Shown piece by piece: positions 1 through 5,645 of a stretch of 8,182 nt of DNA. The DNA is from Burkholderia sp. (GTDB taxonomy: Bacteria > Pseudomonadota > Gammaproteobacteria > Burkholderiales > Burkholderiaceae): positions 1 to 8,182 of the forward strand of contig NZ_JAHACR010000191.1 in NCBI RefSeq assembly GCF_018375725.1, written 5' to 3'. A program made the translations under genes and the position numbers. Every line of letters begins with the position of its first letter. Position 1 is the first letter of the stretch. The notes under the pieces are model-generated. The model ran no database searches, had not been told where the DNA came from, and worked only from the letters and a program-made list of their open reading frames with translations.

Positions 1-204
1 GCCGACGCAAGGGCCGATCCGCGGCTCGCCGGGCACGAGCGGCAGCGCCGCCACGTCGAGCGCGCGCAGCCGCGCGAGGCCGGCATCGGACAACACCTCG
101 CCGGCAAGATCCGGCACATGGGCCGACAGATCGCGGATCCGGCCATCCGCATCGAGGATGCCGGGTTTCTCCTGGCCGGGCGGCCCATAACGAAGCAGTT
201 TCAT
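1..204 (-). CDS. Fumarylacetoacetate hydrolase (FAH) family protein, N-terminal part; cut by the window edge
   Basis: The reading frame opens at an ATG (204-202) and stays open to base 1, giving 68 codons. It begins MKLLRYGPPGQEKPGILD and continues with a small beta-rich segment ending GEPRIGPCVG. This is the typical N-terminal lobe that precedes the catalytic domain in bacterial FAH-family hydrolases and lyases, often annotated as ureidoglycolate lyase or 2,4-diketo-3-deoxy-L-fuconate hydrolase. A good ribosome binding site, AGGAGAGG (221-214), lies 9 nt before the ATG and fixes the start. Family members are cytoplasmic metal-dependent enzymes that cleave C-C bonds in, or hydrate, oxo-acids. 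The metal-binding Glu/Asp residues lie beyond the window, so the substrate cannot be told. The divergent IclR regulator suggests an inducible sugar-acid or aromatic catabolic operon running left. Family call fairly sure; substrate unknown. Confidence 0.8.
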   Translation of the reverse strand, partial: MKLLRYGPPGQEKPGILDADGRIRDLSAHVPDLAGEVLSDAGLARLRALDVAALPLVPGEPRIGPCVG

Positions 205-213
205 CGAGTTCAA

Positions 214-221
214 CCTCTCCT
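214..221 (-). promoter_or_regulatory. Ribosome binding site of the FAH-family gene
   Basis: The minus strand reads AGGAGAGG, close to the ideal Shine-Dalgarno sequence, with 9 nt to the ATG at 204. It supports the chosen start codon. Confidence 0.7.
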
Positions 222-270
222 GTCGAAGGTGGAAGGATACTGATGCGGCACGGTTCATGCTGCGGGATGG

Positions 271-298
271 CCGGTGCCGGTGCCGGTGCCGGTGCCGG
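271..298. repeat. Hexanucleotide microsatellite (CCGGTG)4 plus a partial fifth copy
   Basis: Four perfect CCGGTG units are followed by CCGG and then the sequence diverges. It lies 67 bp upstream of the FAH-family start codon, so it would fall in the 5' leader of that transcript if the promoter is further upstream. The unit is six bases, so copy-number change would alter leader length rather than any reading frame. Confidence 0.85.
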
Positions 299-463
299 AC
301 GCCGATTATCCCGTCGCGCGTGCTTGACGACGTTGTATCACCAGCCGCCCCCGTCAAAATGACGCCCGCCGGATACCGACTATTGCAGCCACCCCGGCGT
401 GACGGCAACACGCGCGGCCACCTGTGCATCCGCACCGCACCGTACGCCAGCGACCAGGGATGC

Positions 464-486
464 CCGCCATGACAAAAACATGGCGG
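464..486. other. Perfect inverted repeat, 8-bp arms with 7-nt loop
   Basis: CCGCCATG (464-471) and CATGGCGG (479-486) are exact reverse complements around the loop ACAAAAA. No T-tract follows on either strand, so it is unlikely to be an intrinsic terminator. It may be a leader hairpin of the leftward transcript or a regulator site; the sequence does not decide. Confidence 0.5.
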
Positions 487-561
487 TTGTACGCAAGGTT
501 GTCATCGACATTTGCGATACATACGTTCTTGTGCAATAACGATCGAAAAATGCGCCGCATT

Positions 562-574
562 ACATACTATATGT
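562..574. promoter_or_regulatory. Operator-like palindrome ACATACTATATGT
   Basis: Five-base arms ACATA and TATGT are perfect inverted repeats around CTA, in the AT-rich centre of the divergent intergenic region. IclR-family dimers bind short palindromes in such regions and usually control their own gene and the divergent operon. It overlaps the possible leftward -10 box. Assignment to the neighbouring IclR protein is inference. Confidence 0.35.
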
Positions 575-595
575 TTGCTATGATGCTCGCCGCAA
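566..595 (-). promoter_or_regulatory. Possible sigma-70 promoter for the leftward FAH-family operon
   Basis: On the minus strand a TTGCGG (595-590) and a TATAGT (571-566) are separated by 18 bp. It would give a leader of about 350 nt containing the hairpin at 464-486 and the CCGGTG repeat. The -35 match is moderate and the leader is long, so this is a candidate only. Confidence 0.25.
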
Positions 596-702
596 AATGC
601 GTTCCACAGCGTGCACGGACCGGACAGATGGGCGTTGCATAACCGTCATGCGTGCGTTGTCGACCGATCGAGAGCACTTCACCGATCCACCACTGCAATA
701 CG

Positions 703-1524
703 ATGCAAACGAGACATGACCGCCGCCCTGGCGACGACGCGCACGGAGAATGCGGCGAAATCGAACGTTATCGCGCCCCGGCCCTCGACAAGGGACTCGA
801 CATCCTCGAACTCCTGTCGGAACAGAAGGAAGGCCTCACCCGCACCGAAATCACGAAAGAACTCGGCCGCAACGCGAGCGAAATCTACCGGATGCTCGAA
901 CGTCTGGTCGCCCGGCGCTACGTGATGCGCTCGACGGGCGGCGACCGCTATACGCTCAGCCTCAAGCTGTTCGCGCTCGCCCATCGTCATCCGCCGATGA
1001 GCCGGCTGATCGCCGAGGCGCTGCCGCTGATGCAGCGATTCGCCGATACAGCCGAACAATCGTGCCACCTGTCGCGCTACGATCGCGGCAACCTGCTCGT
1101 GATCGCGCAGGTCGACGGGCCCGGCTCGTGGGGCGTGTCGGTCAGGCTCGGCTCGCACATCAGTCTTGCCGATTCCGCATCGGGACGTGTGACGCTGGCA
1201 TTCCAGCCGCCCGAAGAGCGCGCGCACATGCTGGCCGAGTACCGCAAGATCAAGGGCGAGACGCCGCTGAACGAGCAGGAACTCGCACAGGCGTGCCAGA
1301 CGATCCGCCATGCAGGTTTTCTGCGTCAGGAAAGCCGTCAAACTTTCGGCGTGACCGATTTGAGCGTGCCGATCCTCGGGCCGTCCGGTCATGCGATCGC
1401 GGTGCTGACCTGCCCGTATATCCGCAGAATCGACTCGCACGTGGCGCCGCCTGTCGATGCGGTCGCCGAGCACCTGCACCAGACCGCCGCGGCGCTGTCG
1501 ATGTATCGCACCCATGCGAACTGA
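703..1524 (+). CDS. IclR-family transcriptional regulator
   Basis: This 273-aa protein has the IclR architecture and usual length. A winged helix-turn-helix occupies about residues 26-95: YRAPALDKGLDILELL, then LTRTEITKELGRNASEIYRML as the DNA-reading helices, then the wing GDRYTLSLKLF. The effector-binding domain follows (about 105-268), with the SVPI and A-V-L-T-C segments typical of its ligand pocket. IclR proteins are cytoplasmic regulators responding to small catabolic metabolites. Divergence from the FAH-family gene suggests it controls that operon. The start is uncertain. The frame is also open to a GTG at 652, and neither 652 nor 703 has a clear ribosome binding site. The other frame from an ATG at 716 looks more like a natural N-terminus, pointing to a one-base loss near 766. 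DNA-binding and effector domains are intact either way. Confidence 0.88.
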   Translation: MQTRHDRRPGDDAHGECGEIERYRAPALDKGLDILELLSEQKEGLTRTEITKELGRNASEIYRMLERLVARRYVMRSTGGDRYTLSLKLFALAHRHPPMSRLIAEALPLMQRFADTAEQSCHLSRYDRGNLLVIAQVDGPGSWGVSVRLGSHISLADSASGRVTLAFQPPEERAHMLAEYRKIKGETPLNEQELAQACQTIRHAGFLRQESRQTFGVTDLSVPILGPSGHAIAVLTCPYIRRIDSHVAPPVDAVAEHLHQTAAALSMYRTHAN

Positions 1525-1555
1525 CATGTGAGTCACGCTCTCGCACCGTGAGGGT

Positions 1556-1594
1556 GACGGGCGGCAGCGGTTCGGCGCACCGCTGCCGTCCGTC
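1556..1594 (+). terminator. GC-rich hairpin downstream of the IclR gene
   Basis: Arms 1556-1571 and 1579-1594 form a 16-bp stem with a 7-nt loop (TCGGCGC). All pairs are Watson-Crick except one G-U wobble. It begins 31 nt after the IclR stop. No T-tract follows, so it may be an inefficient terminator, a 3' RNA-protecting structure or a pause site. The stem is certain as sequence; the function is inferred from position. Confidence 0.5.
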
Positions 1595-1737
1595 GTGCTG
1601 CGTGCGCCTGCGCCATGCGTCGTACCCTGTGCGGCGTCGTGCCGCCACGGGGCCAAATCACTCCGCGCACGTCGCTACGCTAGAATAACGGCCCTCTCAA
1701 AAATTACGTCCGCTGGCGTCGCCGGTGGACGCGTCTG

Positions 1738-2289
1738 ATGGATGTCATGGCCAAACTTCTGAGCGATCTCGAATTCCAGCGTTTTTCCGAACTTCAGCAG
1801 AAGCAGGCAAGCTTCACGATCACGCCCGACGAGGCGGATGAACTCCGCGACATCGTCGCACGCGCACAGAAGAAGCGCGACGACCGCGCCGCCGCCATGC
1901 AGGCGATCGAAACCTATATCGAGCAATTCGACATCACGCCCGACGAACTCTTCTCGCCCGAGCAGATCGGCGAGGCCGCCCGCACCTATGGCCTCATCAC
2001 AGCGACGAAGAAGGAACGCGCGCTGCCGCCGTCGATCACGTTCAACGGCAAGCCGTACCAGTGGACCAAGACGCTGCCGGACGACGTTCGCAATGCGCTG
2101 TTCGAAGCGTTCAAGTCCGGGGAATCCATCAAGCGTTTTATCGCGATGCCGAAAGACATGGCCCGCTGCGCGGTGACGATTGCCCGGCTCGAACGCGAAA
2201 CGGGCGCTGTCTATGCAGACGCGCATCTTGCCGAACTTGCGATCACGCGCGATCTCGTGACCGACGCCGCGGCAAAACTGGCCGCCTGA
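1738..2289 (+). CDS. Conserved-looking hypothetical protein with an H-NS-like FDITPDEL segment
   Basis: I do not recognise a named family for this 183-aa protein. An ATG at 1738 has GGTGGA (1724-1729) 8 nt upstream, better than the second ATG at 1747. Codon use is that of a real chromosomal gene. Residues 5-62 are highly charged and helical, likely coiled coil (KLLSDLEFQRFSELQQKQ, then RAQKKRDDRAAAMQAIETY). Residues 57-72, IETYIEQFDITPDELF, closely resemble IRAKIEEFDITPEELGF of the H-NS protein at 5646-5939. The usual H-NS DNA-binding core (W-S-G-R-G-R-x-P-x-W) is absent. Instead residues 98-135 read PPSITFNGKPYQWTK, then a helical DDVRNALFEAFKSGESIKRFI, followed by a helical tail to 183. No signal peptide or membrane segment is seen. 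It could be a divergent nucleoid-associated or H-NS-interacting protein; that is inference. Confidence 0.8.
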   Translation: MDVMAKLLSDLEFQRFSELQQKQASFTITPDEADELRDIVARAQKKRDDRAAAMQAIETYIEQFDITPDELFSPEQIGEAARTYGLITATKKERALPPSITFNGKPYQWTKTLPDDVRNALFEAFKSGESIKRFIAMPKDMARCAVTIARLERETGAVYADAHLAELAITRDLVTDAAAKLAA

Positions 2290-2682
2290 GCACACGGCCG
2301 GGCACGGCCGATACCGGCGAGCGAATCGCAGCAGCCGGCTGCCATGCCCACGGAAATCGCGCGACGTTACGTTCCCGGAAAATCTCACCCATGCCTCCCG
2401 GAGAAGCTCACTCGCATCTCCCGGAAACACTCACCCGCCCCCCCGAAAAGCCTTACCAAGGCCTCCTGCAGAGGCTCACCGCAGGTTCCCGAACAAGCTC
2501 ACCGCTACTTCCCGTAGACACTCACCGGCGCATCCCGTAAAGACTCACCAGGACTTCCCGTCGACACCCACGGACAGTTCTCTCGGACACGCTTCGAGCG
2601 CTCCCGGGAAGGCTCACCGACAGCTCCCGAATTCTCTCACCACGCTTTCCCGCAGAGACTCACTTGCGGCTCCCGAAAAGAC
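2290..2682. other. Convergent intergenic region, mostly filled by a 23-bp tandem array
   Basis: The gap between two converging genes has no plausible coding frame. The first 80 bp hold a repeated CACGGCCG and a 12-bp perfect palindrome GCAGCCGGCTGC (2331-2342). The rest is the degenerate tandem array described separately. I see no classical hairpin-plus-T-tract terminator for either gene. Confidence 0.7.
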
Positions 2683-2687
2683 TCACC
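2372..2687. repeat. Degenerate 23-bp tandem repeat array, 14 units
   Basis: CTCACC-like hexamers occur at 2384, 2407, 2430, 2452, 2475, 2498, 2521, 2544, 2567, 2590, 2613, 2636, 2659 and 2682. The spacing is always 23 bp except one step of 22. Each is preceded, six bases earlier, by a YTCCCG hexamer. The unit is therefore YTCCCG-N6-CTCACY followed by five variable bases. The N6 block is usually purine/A-rich (GAAAAT, GAGAAG, AAAAGA); the five-base block shows no conservation. The unit starting at 2578 is badly degraded and those at 2463 and 2555 partly so. The period is not a multiple of three and no coding frame uses it. The last CTCACC overlaps the stop codon of the acetyltransferase gene. 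I do not know a named family for this repeat. Confidence 0.9.
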
Positions 2688-5052
2688 CTTGAGCCGTTTG
2701 AAGTTTCATCCGGAATCCCACGACGCCCGGCTCTTCCGTCGACTCGATGTTGAATCCGCACGACCTCGCCAGTGAAATCATCGCGATGTTTTCGCGGAGT
2801 GCCTCGCCGACCATCCACGTTGTCCCGCGCGAACGCGCGTATTCGATGATTCGCGCCATCATCAGGCGCCCCAAACCCTTACCCTTCTGGTCCGGGCGCA
2901 CGGCGATCGCGAATTCGGCCGTCTCGTTGTCCGGATCGGTCACCGCGCGCACCGCGGCGAGCGTATGGGCCTGGCCGCCGCCGTCATTGACCGACGCGAT
3001 GAATGCCATCTCGCGGTCATAGTCGATCTGCGTCATGCGCGCCAGTTGCGAATGATCGAAGCTGCGCACCGCACCGAAAAAACGCATCCGCAAATCCTCC
3101 GGCGTCATCGCGCCGAGCAATTCGTTGTGCGCCGCCTCGTCTTCCGGACGGATCGGGCGGATCGTCATCGTCTCGCCATGCCATTCGAACGTCTGCTCCA
3201 GACGGCGCGGATACGGCATGATCGCAAGCCGGCTACGTTCCACCCCGAGCGCGATACGCGGTGCGACCGCCGACACGCGATCGTGGAACACGCGCAGCGT
3301 AACCGTCATGGCCACCACTTCACGCACGTCGCATACGACCTGCGACAGCGCCGTCAACGCATCGAGTACGGGTTCGATCGAAACACGGCGTGCGTACGGC
3401 GAGCGCTCTATCACCGCACGCGCGAGGACGGTATTCAGTGGCGGCAGCCCATAGACGACGAACGGCGCCGATATGCCATCCACCGGCGGCGCCGAATAGC
3501 GGAACACCGGACCGAAGTTCGCGTCGTCGTACATGTCGACCGTCACATCGACGATCGCGGCACGGCGATCCTCGTCCATCGATGTCGCACCATCCAGACC
3601 GAAATGGGACAACCACTGCACAGCGGCCGTGCCCGCGAGCGCGTGTTGCCCCGCTGCGAGCATCCGGCACGCTTCGCCCTGTGCCATTGCGACGGACGAC
3701 ACGGGTTGCGGCGGCATGGCCTCCGGCGTCTGCATCAGCAGCTCATGGCCGAGGTTGTAATCGACGAGCCGAGCATAGGCGCGTGCCATCCGCTGCGGCG
3801 TCGTATACACCGGTATGCCGCTCGCATGCAGCGCATCTCGCGTCGTTGCGTCGACCGCACCGAAGAAGCAGGCGAGAAGGCCTCGCCGCGCGTGATGACG
3901 AGATTCGATCAGCACGCGTGCGACCGCATCGGCCGGCGCACTGTGCGACGTCGAATGCACGACGAACAGCGTGCCGGTTTGCGGGAACGGATCGAGCGCC
4001 TCGATCGCCTTGCCGAAATGCTCGGGGCGCGCGTCGTCGCCCAACGCAAGCGGATTGCCCGGTTCGGCAAGATGAGGCAGCGCCGCCGATATGGCCGACA
4101 GGACCGCCGGCGGCCATTCGGCCAGCACGTCCCGTTCTTCGGCGACGGCATCGACCGCGAGTTTCGCGACACCTGCATCACTCGTCACCAGGGTGGCCGC
4201 GCCGTGTGCCCTGACGCGCCCGACGCCCAACGTCTCGATCTCGTCGAGCAGATCGTCGAGCGCGTCGACCCGCACCATCCCCGCGCGCTGAAACGCGGCG
4301 GTATACAACGCGTCGCCCGGATCGGCGCGACCTGTTCGTAAAGCAAGCACCGGCTTGTTGCGCGCCGCTGCACGCGCGGCCGACATGAATTTGCGCGCCG
4401 CGCGCACGGTATCGAGTTCGAGCAGGATCGCTCGCGTGCCGGGATCGCTCGCCAGGTAATCGAGCACGTCGCCCGCATCGACGTCGGCTTCATCGCCGAG
4501 TGCCACGACGTGCGAAAACCCGAGACCACGCGCATCCGCCCAGCCAAGGACGGCGTTCGTCAATGCATTCGACTGCGACACCCACGCGACGCCGCCCGCA
4601 CGCACCGTATAGGCGGGCGCACCGAAATGCGCGTGCCGCGCCGGCGTCAATACGCCGAGGCTGCCCGGCCCGACGATACGAAGGACGAACGGCTTCGCAG
4701 CTGCAAGCGTGCGATCGAGCGCGACCCGGTCCGCCACTGTGCGCACCGCACCGACGATCACCGCGACACGCGCGCCGAGGCCGCCGAGCTTGCGCACGAT
4801 GCCCGGCCAGGTCGCGGGCGGCGTGCAGATCACAGCGACCGAAGGCGGCGCCGGCAGCTTGTCGACATCCGACACGACGCCGTAACCGTCGAGTTCCGCA
4901 TATTTCGGATTGACGGGCCAGACCGGCCCCGGGAACGCACCGTCGAGTAAGCGCGCCCACACCATCGCACCGATACTGCTCGGGCGCGACGATGCGCCGA
5001 CGACCGCGACGGATTTGGGTTGGAACAACGCATCGAGGTGGCGAACGGTCAC
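2683..5052 (-). CDS. Pat/PatZ-type protein lysine acetyltransferase: inactive-looking acyl-CoA synthetase domains fused to GNAT
   Basis: The chosen start is a GTG at 5052 with GGAG five bases upstream, giving VTVRHLDALFQPKSVAVVGAS and 789 aa. Residues about 6-110 are the CoA-binding Rossmann domain. About 150-267 match the succinyl-CoA-ligase-like domain (VSQSNAL at 158, GDEADVD, DYLASDPGTRAILLELD). About 455-610 are a shortened remnant of the ATP-grasp region. About 630-782 are a GNAT domain (MTIRPIRPEDEAAH, FFGAVRSFDHSQLARMTQ, acetyl-CoA loop QKGKGLG at 722-728). Two-domain Pat proteins acetylate lysines of acetyl-CoA synthetase and other enzymes, with a non-catalytic synthetase half. Here the SHTG segment bearing the phospho-His of active NDP-forming synthetases is missing, as is the nucleotide-binding half of ATP-grasp, so only acetyltransferase activity is expected. 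It stands alone, converging on the 1738-2289 gene. Confidence 0.9.
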   Translation of the reverse strand: MTVRHLDALFQPKSVAVVGASSRPSSIGAMVWARLLDGAFPGPVWPVNPKYAELDGYGVVSDVDKLPAPPSVAVICTPPATWPGIVRKLGGLGARVAVIVGAVRTVADRVALDRTLAAAKPFVLRIVGPGSLGVLTPARHAHFGAPAYTVRAGGVAWVSQSNALTNAVLGWADARGLGFSHVVALGDEADVDAGDVLDYLASDPGTRAILLELDTVRAARKFMSAARAAARNKPVLALRTGRADPGDALYTAAFQRAGMVRVDALDDLLDEIETLGVGRVRAHGAATLVTSDAGVAKLAVDAVAEERDVLAEWPPAVLSAISAALPHLAEPGNPLALGDDARPEHFGKAIEALDPFPQTGTLFVVHSTSHSAPADAVARVLIESRHHARRGLLACFFGAVDATTRDALHASGIPVYTTPQRMARAYARLVDYNLGHELLMQTPEAMPPQPVSSVAMAQGEACRMLAAGQHALAGTAAVQWLSHFGLDGATSMDEDRRAAIVDVTVDMYDDANFGPVFRYSAPPVDGISAPFVVYGLPPLNTVLARAVIERSPYARRVSIEPVLDALTALSQVVCDVREVVAMTVTLRVFHDRVSAVAPRIALGVERSRLAIMPYPRRLEQTFEWHGETMTIRPIRPEDEAAHNELLGAMTPEDLRMRFFGAVRSFDHSQLARMTQIDYDREMAFIASVNDGGGQAHTLAAVRAVTDPDNETAEFAIAVRPDQKGKGLGRLMMARIIEYARSRGTTWMVGEALRENIAMISLARSCGFNIESTEEPGVVGFRMKLQTAQG

Positions 5053-5057
5053 GGCAG

Positions 5058-5061
5058 CTCC
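5058..5061 (-). promoter_or_regulatory. Ribosome binding site deciding the GTG start of the acetyltransferase
   Basis: The minus strand has GGAG (5061-5058) five bases before the GTG at 5052. The frame is open upstream to an ATG at 5286. The added 78 residues are arginine- and alanine-rich, unlike any Pat N-terminus, and would cover palindromic non-coding sequence. The family's conserved opening begins right after this GTG. Confidence 0.6.
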
Positions 5062-5215
5062 ATACGGTAACGGAAGATGACCGGCTTCGAATGCGGCTCG
5101 GCAAGCCGCCCCGGTCGACGCGAATTCCAAGCATAGGCGAACGTTTCTCGCCTGCCTATATGCCGAACGGCCAGCTATCCGATGCAGGTCAAGCCGCGCA
5201 TCATGCAACGAACTA

Positions 5216-5236
5216 CGCCGCGCCCCTTGCGCGGCG
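5216..5236. other. Perfect GC-rich inverted repeat upstream of the acetyltransferase
   Basis: CGCCGCGC (5216-5223) and GCGCGGCG (5229-5236) form an 8-bp stem around the loop CCCTT. It has no T-tract on either strand. On the minus strand it lies about 165 nt before the GTG start, so it could sit in the leader or promoter of that gene. Function unknown. Confidence 0.4.
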
Positions 5237-5242
5237 ACGACG

Positions 5243-5257
5243 CGACGCATTGCGTCG
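5243..5257. promoter_or_regulatory. Operator-like palindrome CGACGCATTGCGTCG
   Basis: Seven-base perfect arms (CGACGCA and TGCGTCG) flank a single T. It lies about 190 bp upstream of the acetyltransferase start, next to the hairpin at 5216-5236. The size and symmetry fit a site for a dimeric regulator, but the regulator cannot be named. Confidence 0.35.
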
Positions 5258-5304
5258 GGCGACGCCGAAACCGGCATACGCTGCAATGCGATCCGCCTGG
5301 CAAT

Positions 5305-5344
5305 GGTGAGGATTTACAGGAGGCAAGGTGAGCATGTTCGGGAA
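5305..5344 (-). repeat. Two dispersed copies of the YTCCCG-N6-CTCACC motif
   Basis: Read on the minus strand, 5344-5327 is TTCCCG-AACATG-CTCACC, an exact match to the array consensus. 5322-5305 is CTCCTG-TAAATC-CTCACC, matching apart from one base and identical in its first hexamer to the array unit at 2463. The two lie 22 bp apart, the same step as the one irregular interval in the main array. They lie 250-290 bp upstream of the acetyltransferase start. Confidence 0.75.
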
Positions 5345-5569
5345 TCACGCGCCGGAATGCGCGCAACCGCGAAACGTGAGGCGTTCTCGCGTGCCGCATC
5401 CGCGATACACATCGTGCGGCGATGGGTACACGCGTCATGCATCCGCCCCGATGTTTGACGGAATTCAGCGCGATACACGGCAAAACCGCCGCGATTTGTC
5501 GAAACGGACCGATCCCGGGGCGTGGCGTCGTGCATTGATCGAGCCGCGCAGAACGATTGACCCGTGCGC

Positions 5570-5611
5570 AAAAACAAAACGGTGCGAAGGCCGATGGACC
5601 ATTCGCACCGT
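5570..5611 (-). terminator. Rho-independent terminator of the H-NS-family gene
   Basis: On the minus strand ACGGTGCGAA (5588-5579) pairs perfectly with TTCGCACCGT (5611-5602), a 10-bp stem around a 13-nt loop in which GG and CC can extend the pairing. It is followed at once by TTTTGTTTTT (5579-5570). It starts 35 nt after the H-NS stop codon and is oriented to end that transcript. Confidence 0.85.
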
Positions 5612-5627
5612 CAGTCAGCGCAGGAAA

Positions 5628-5645
5628 GGTGAGACTTTGCGGGAG
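5628..5645 (-). repeat. Single copy of the array motif abutting the H-NS stop codon
   Basis: Read on the minus strand, 5645-5628 is CTCCCG-CAAAGT-CTCACC, an exact match to the array consensus. It begins at the base after the H-NS TGA and ends before the terminator hairpin. Confidence 0.7.

Larger units (their letters stand above)
205..702. other. Divergent intergenic region between the FAH-family gene and the IclR gene
   Basis: No convincing gene lies here; the short open frames have poor codon use and no ribosome binding site. Going left to right, it holds the leftward gene's ribosome binding site, a CCGGTG microsatellite (271-298), a perfect 8-bp hairpin (464-486), and an AT-rich patch of about 90 bp (roughly 510-600) standing out from the GC-rich surroundings. 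The AT-rich patch contains the palindrome ACATACTATATGT and is the likely control region for both divergent genes. The region extends to 702 if the IclR start is 703. Confidence 0.6.
5053..5645. other. Intergenic region upstream of the acetyltransferase and downstream of the H-NS gene
   Basis: Nearly 600 bp without a credible gene. It contains a GC hairpin (5216-5236), a 15-bp perfect palindrome (5243-5257), three dispersed copies of the 23-bp array motif (5305-5322, 5327-5344, 5628-5645), a direct repeat CGCGATACAC at 5401-5410 and 5469-5478, and the H-NS terminator (5570-5611). The acetyltransferase promoter must lie here on the minus strand, but I see no clear -35/-10 pair. Confidence 0.6.

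Noticed and set aside
679..1656. Long minus-strand open frame opposite the IclR gene
   Set aside because: It is the antisense shadow of a clear IclR coding region; its product is arginine/histidine-rich and has no domain.
2331..2342. GCAGCCGGCTGC palindrome as a terminator
   Set aside because: It has no loop and no T-tract, and such palindromes arise easily in GC-rich DNA.
2372..2687. The 23-bp array as a CRISPR array
   Set aside because: Conserved blocks are only six bases each, there are no 25-35 bp repeats or uniform long spacers, and no cas genes are in the window.
2965..4341. Long plus-strand open frame opposite the acetyltransferase
   Set aside because: Antisense shadow in GC-rich DNA; the minus-strand frame carries well-conserved CoA-binding and GNAT motifs.
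5053..5286. N-terminal extension of the acetyltransferase from ATG 5286
   Set aside because: The 78 added residues do not resemble Pat proteins, while a GTG with ribosome binding site sits exactly where the family homology starts. The stretch also contains strong palindromes.
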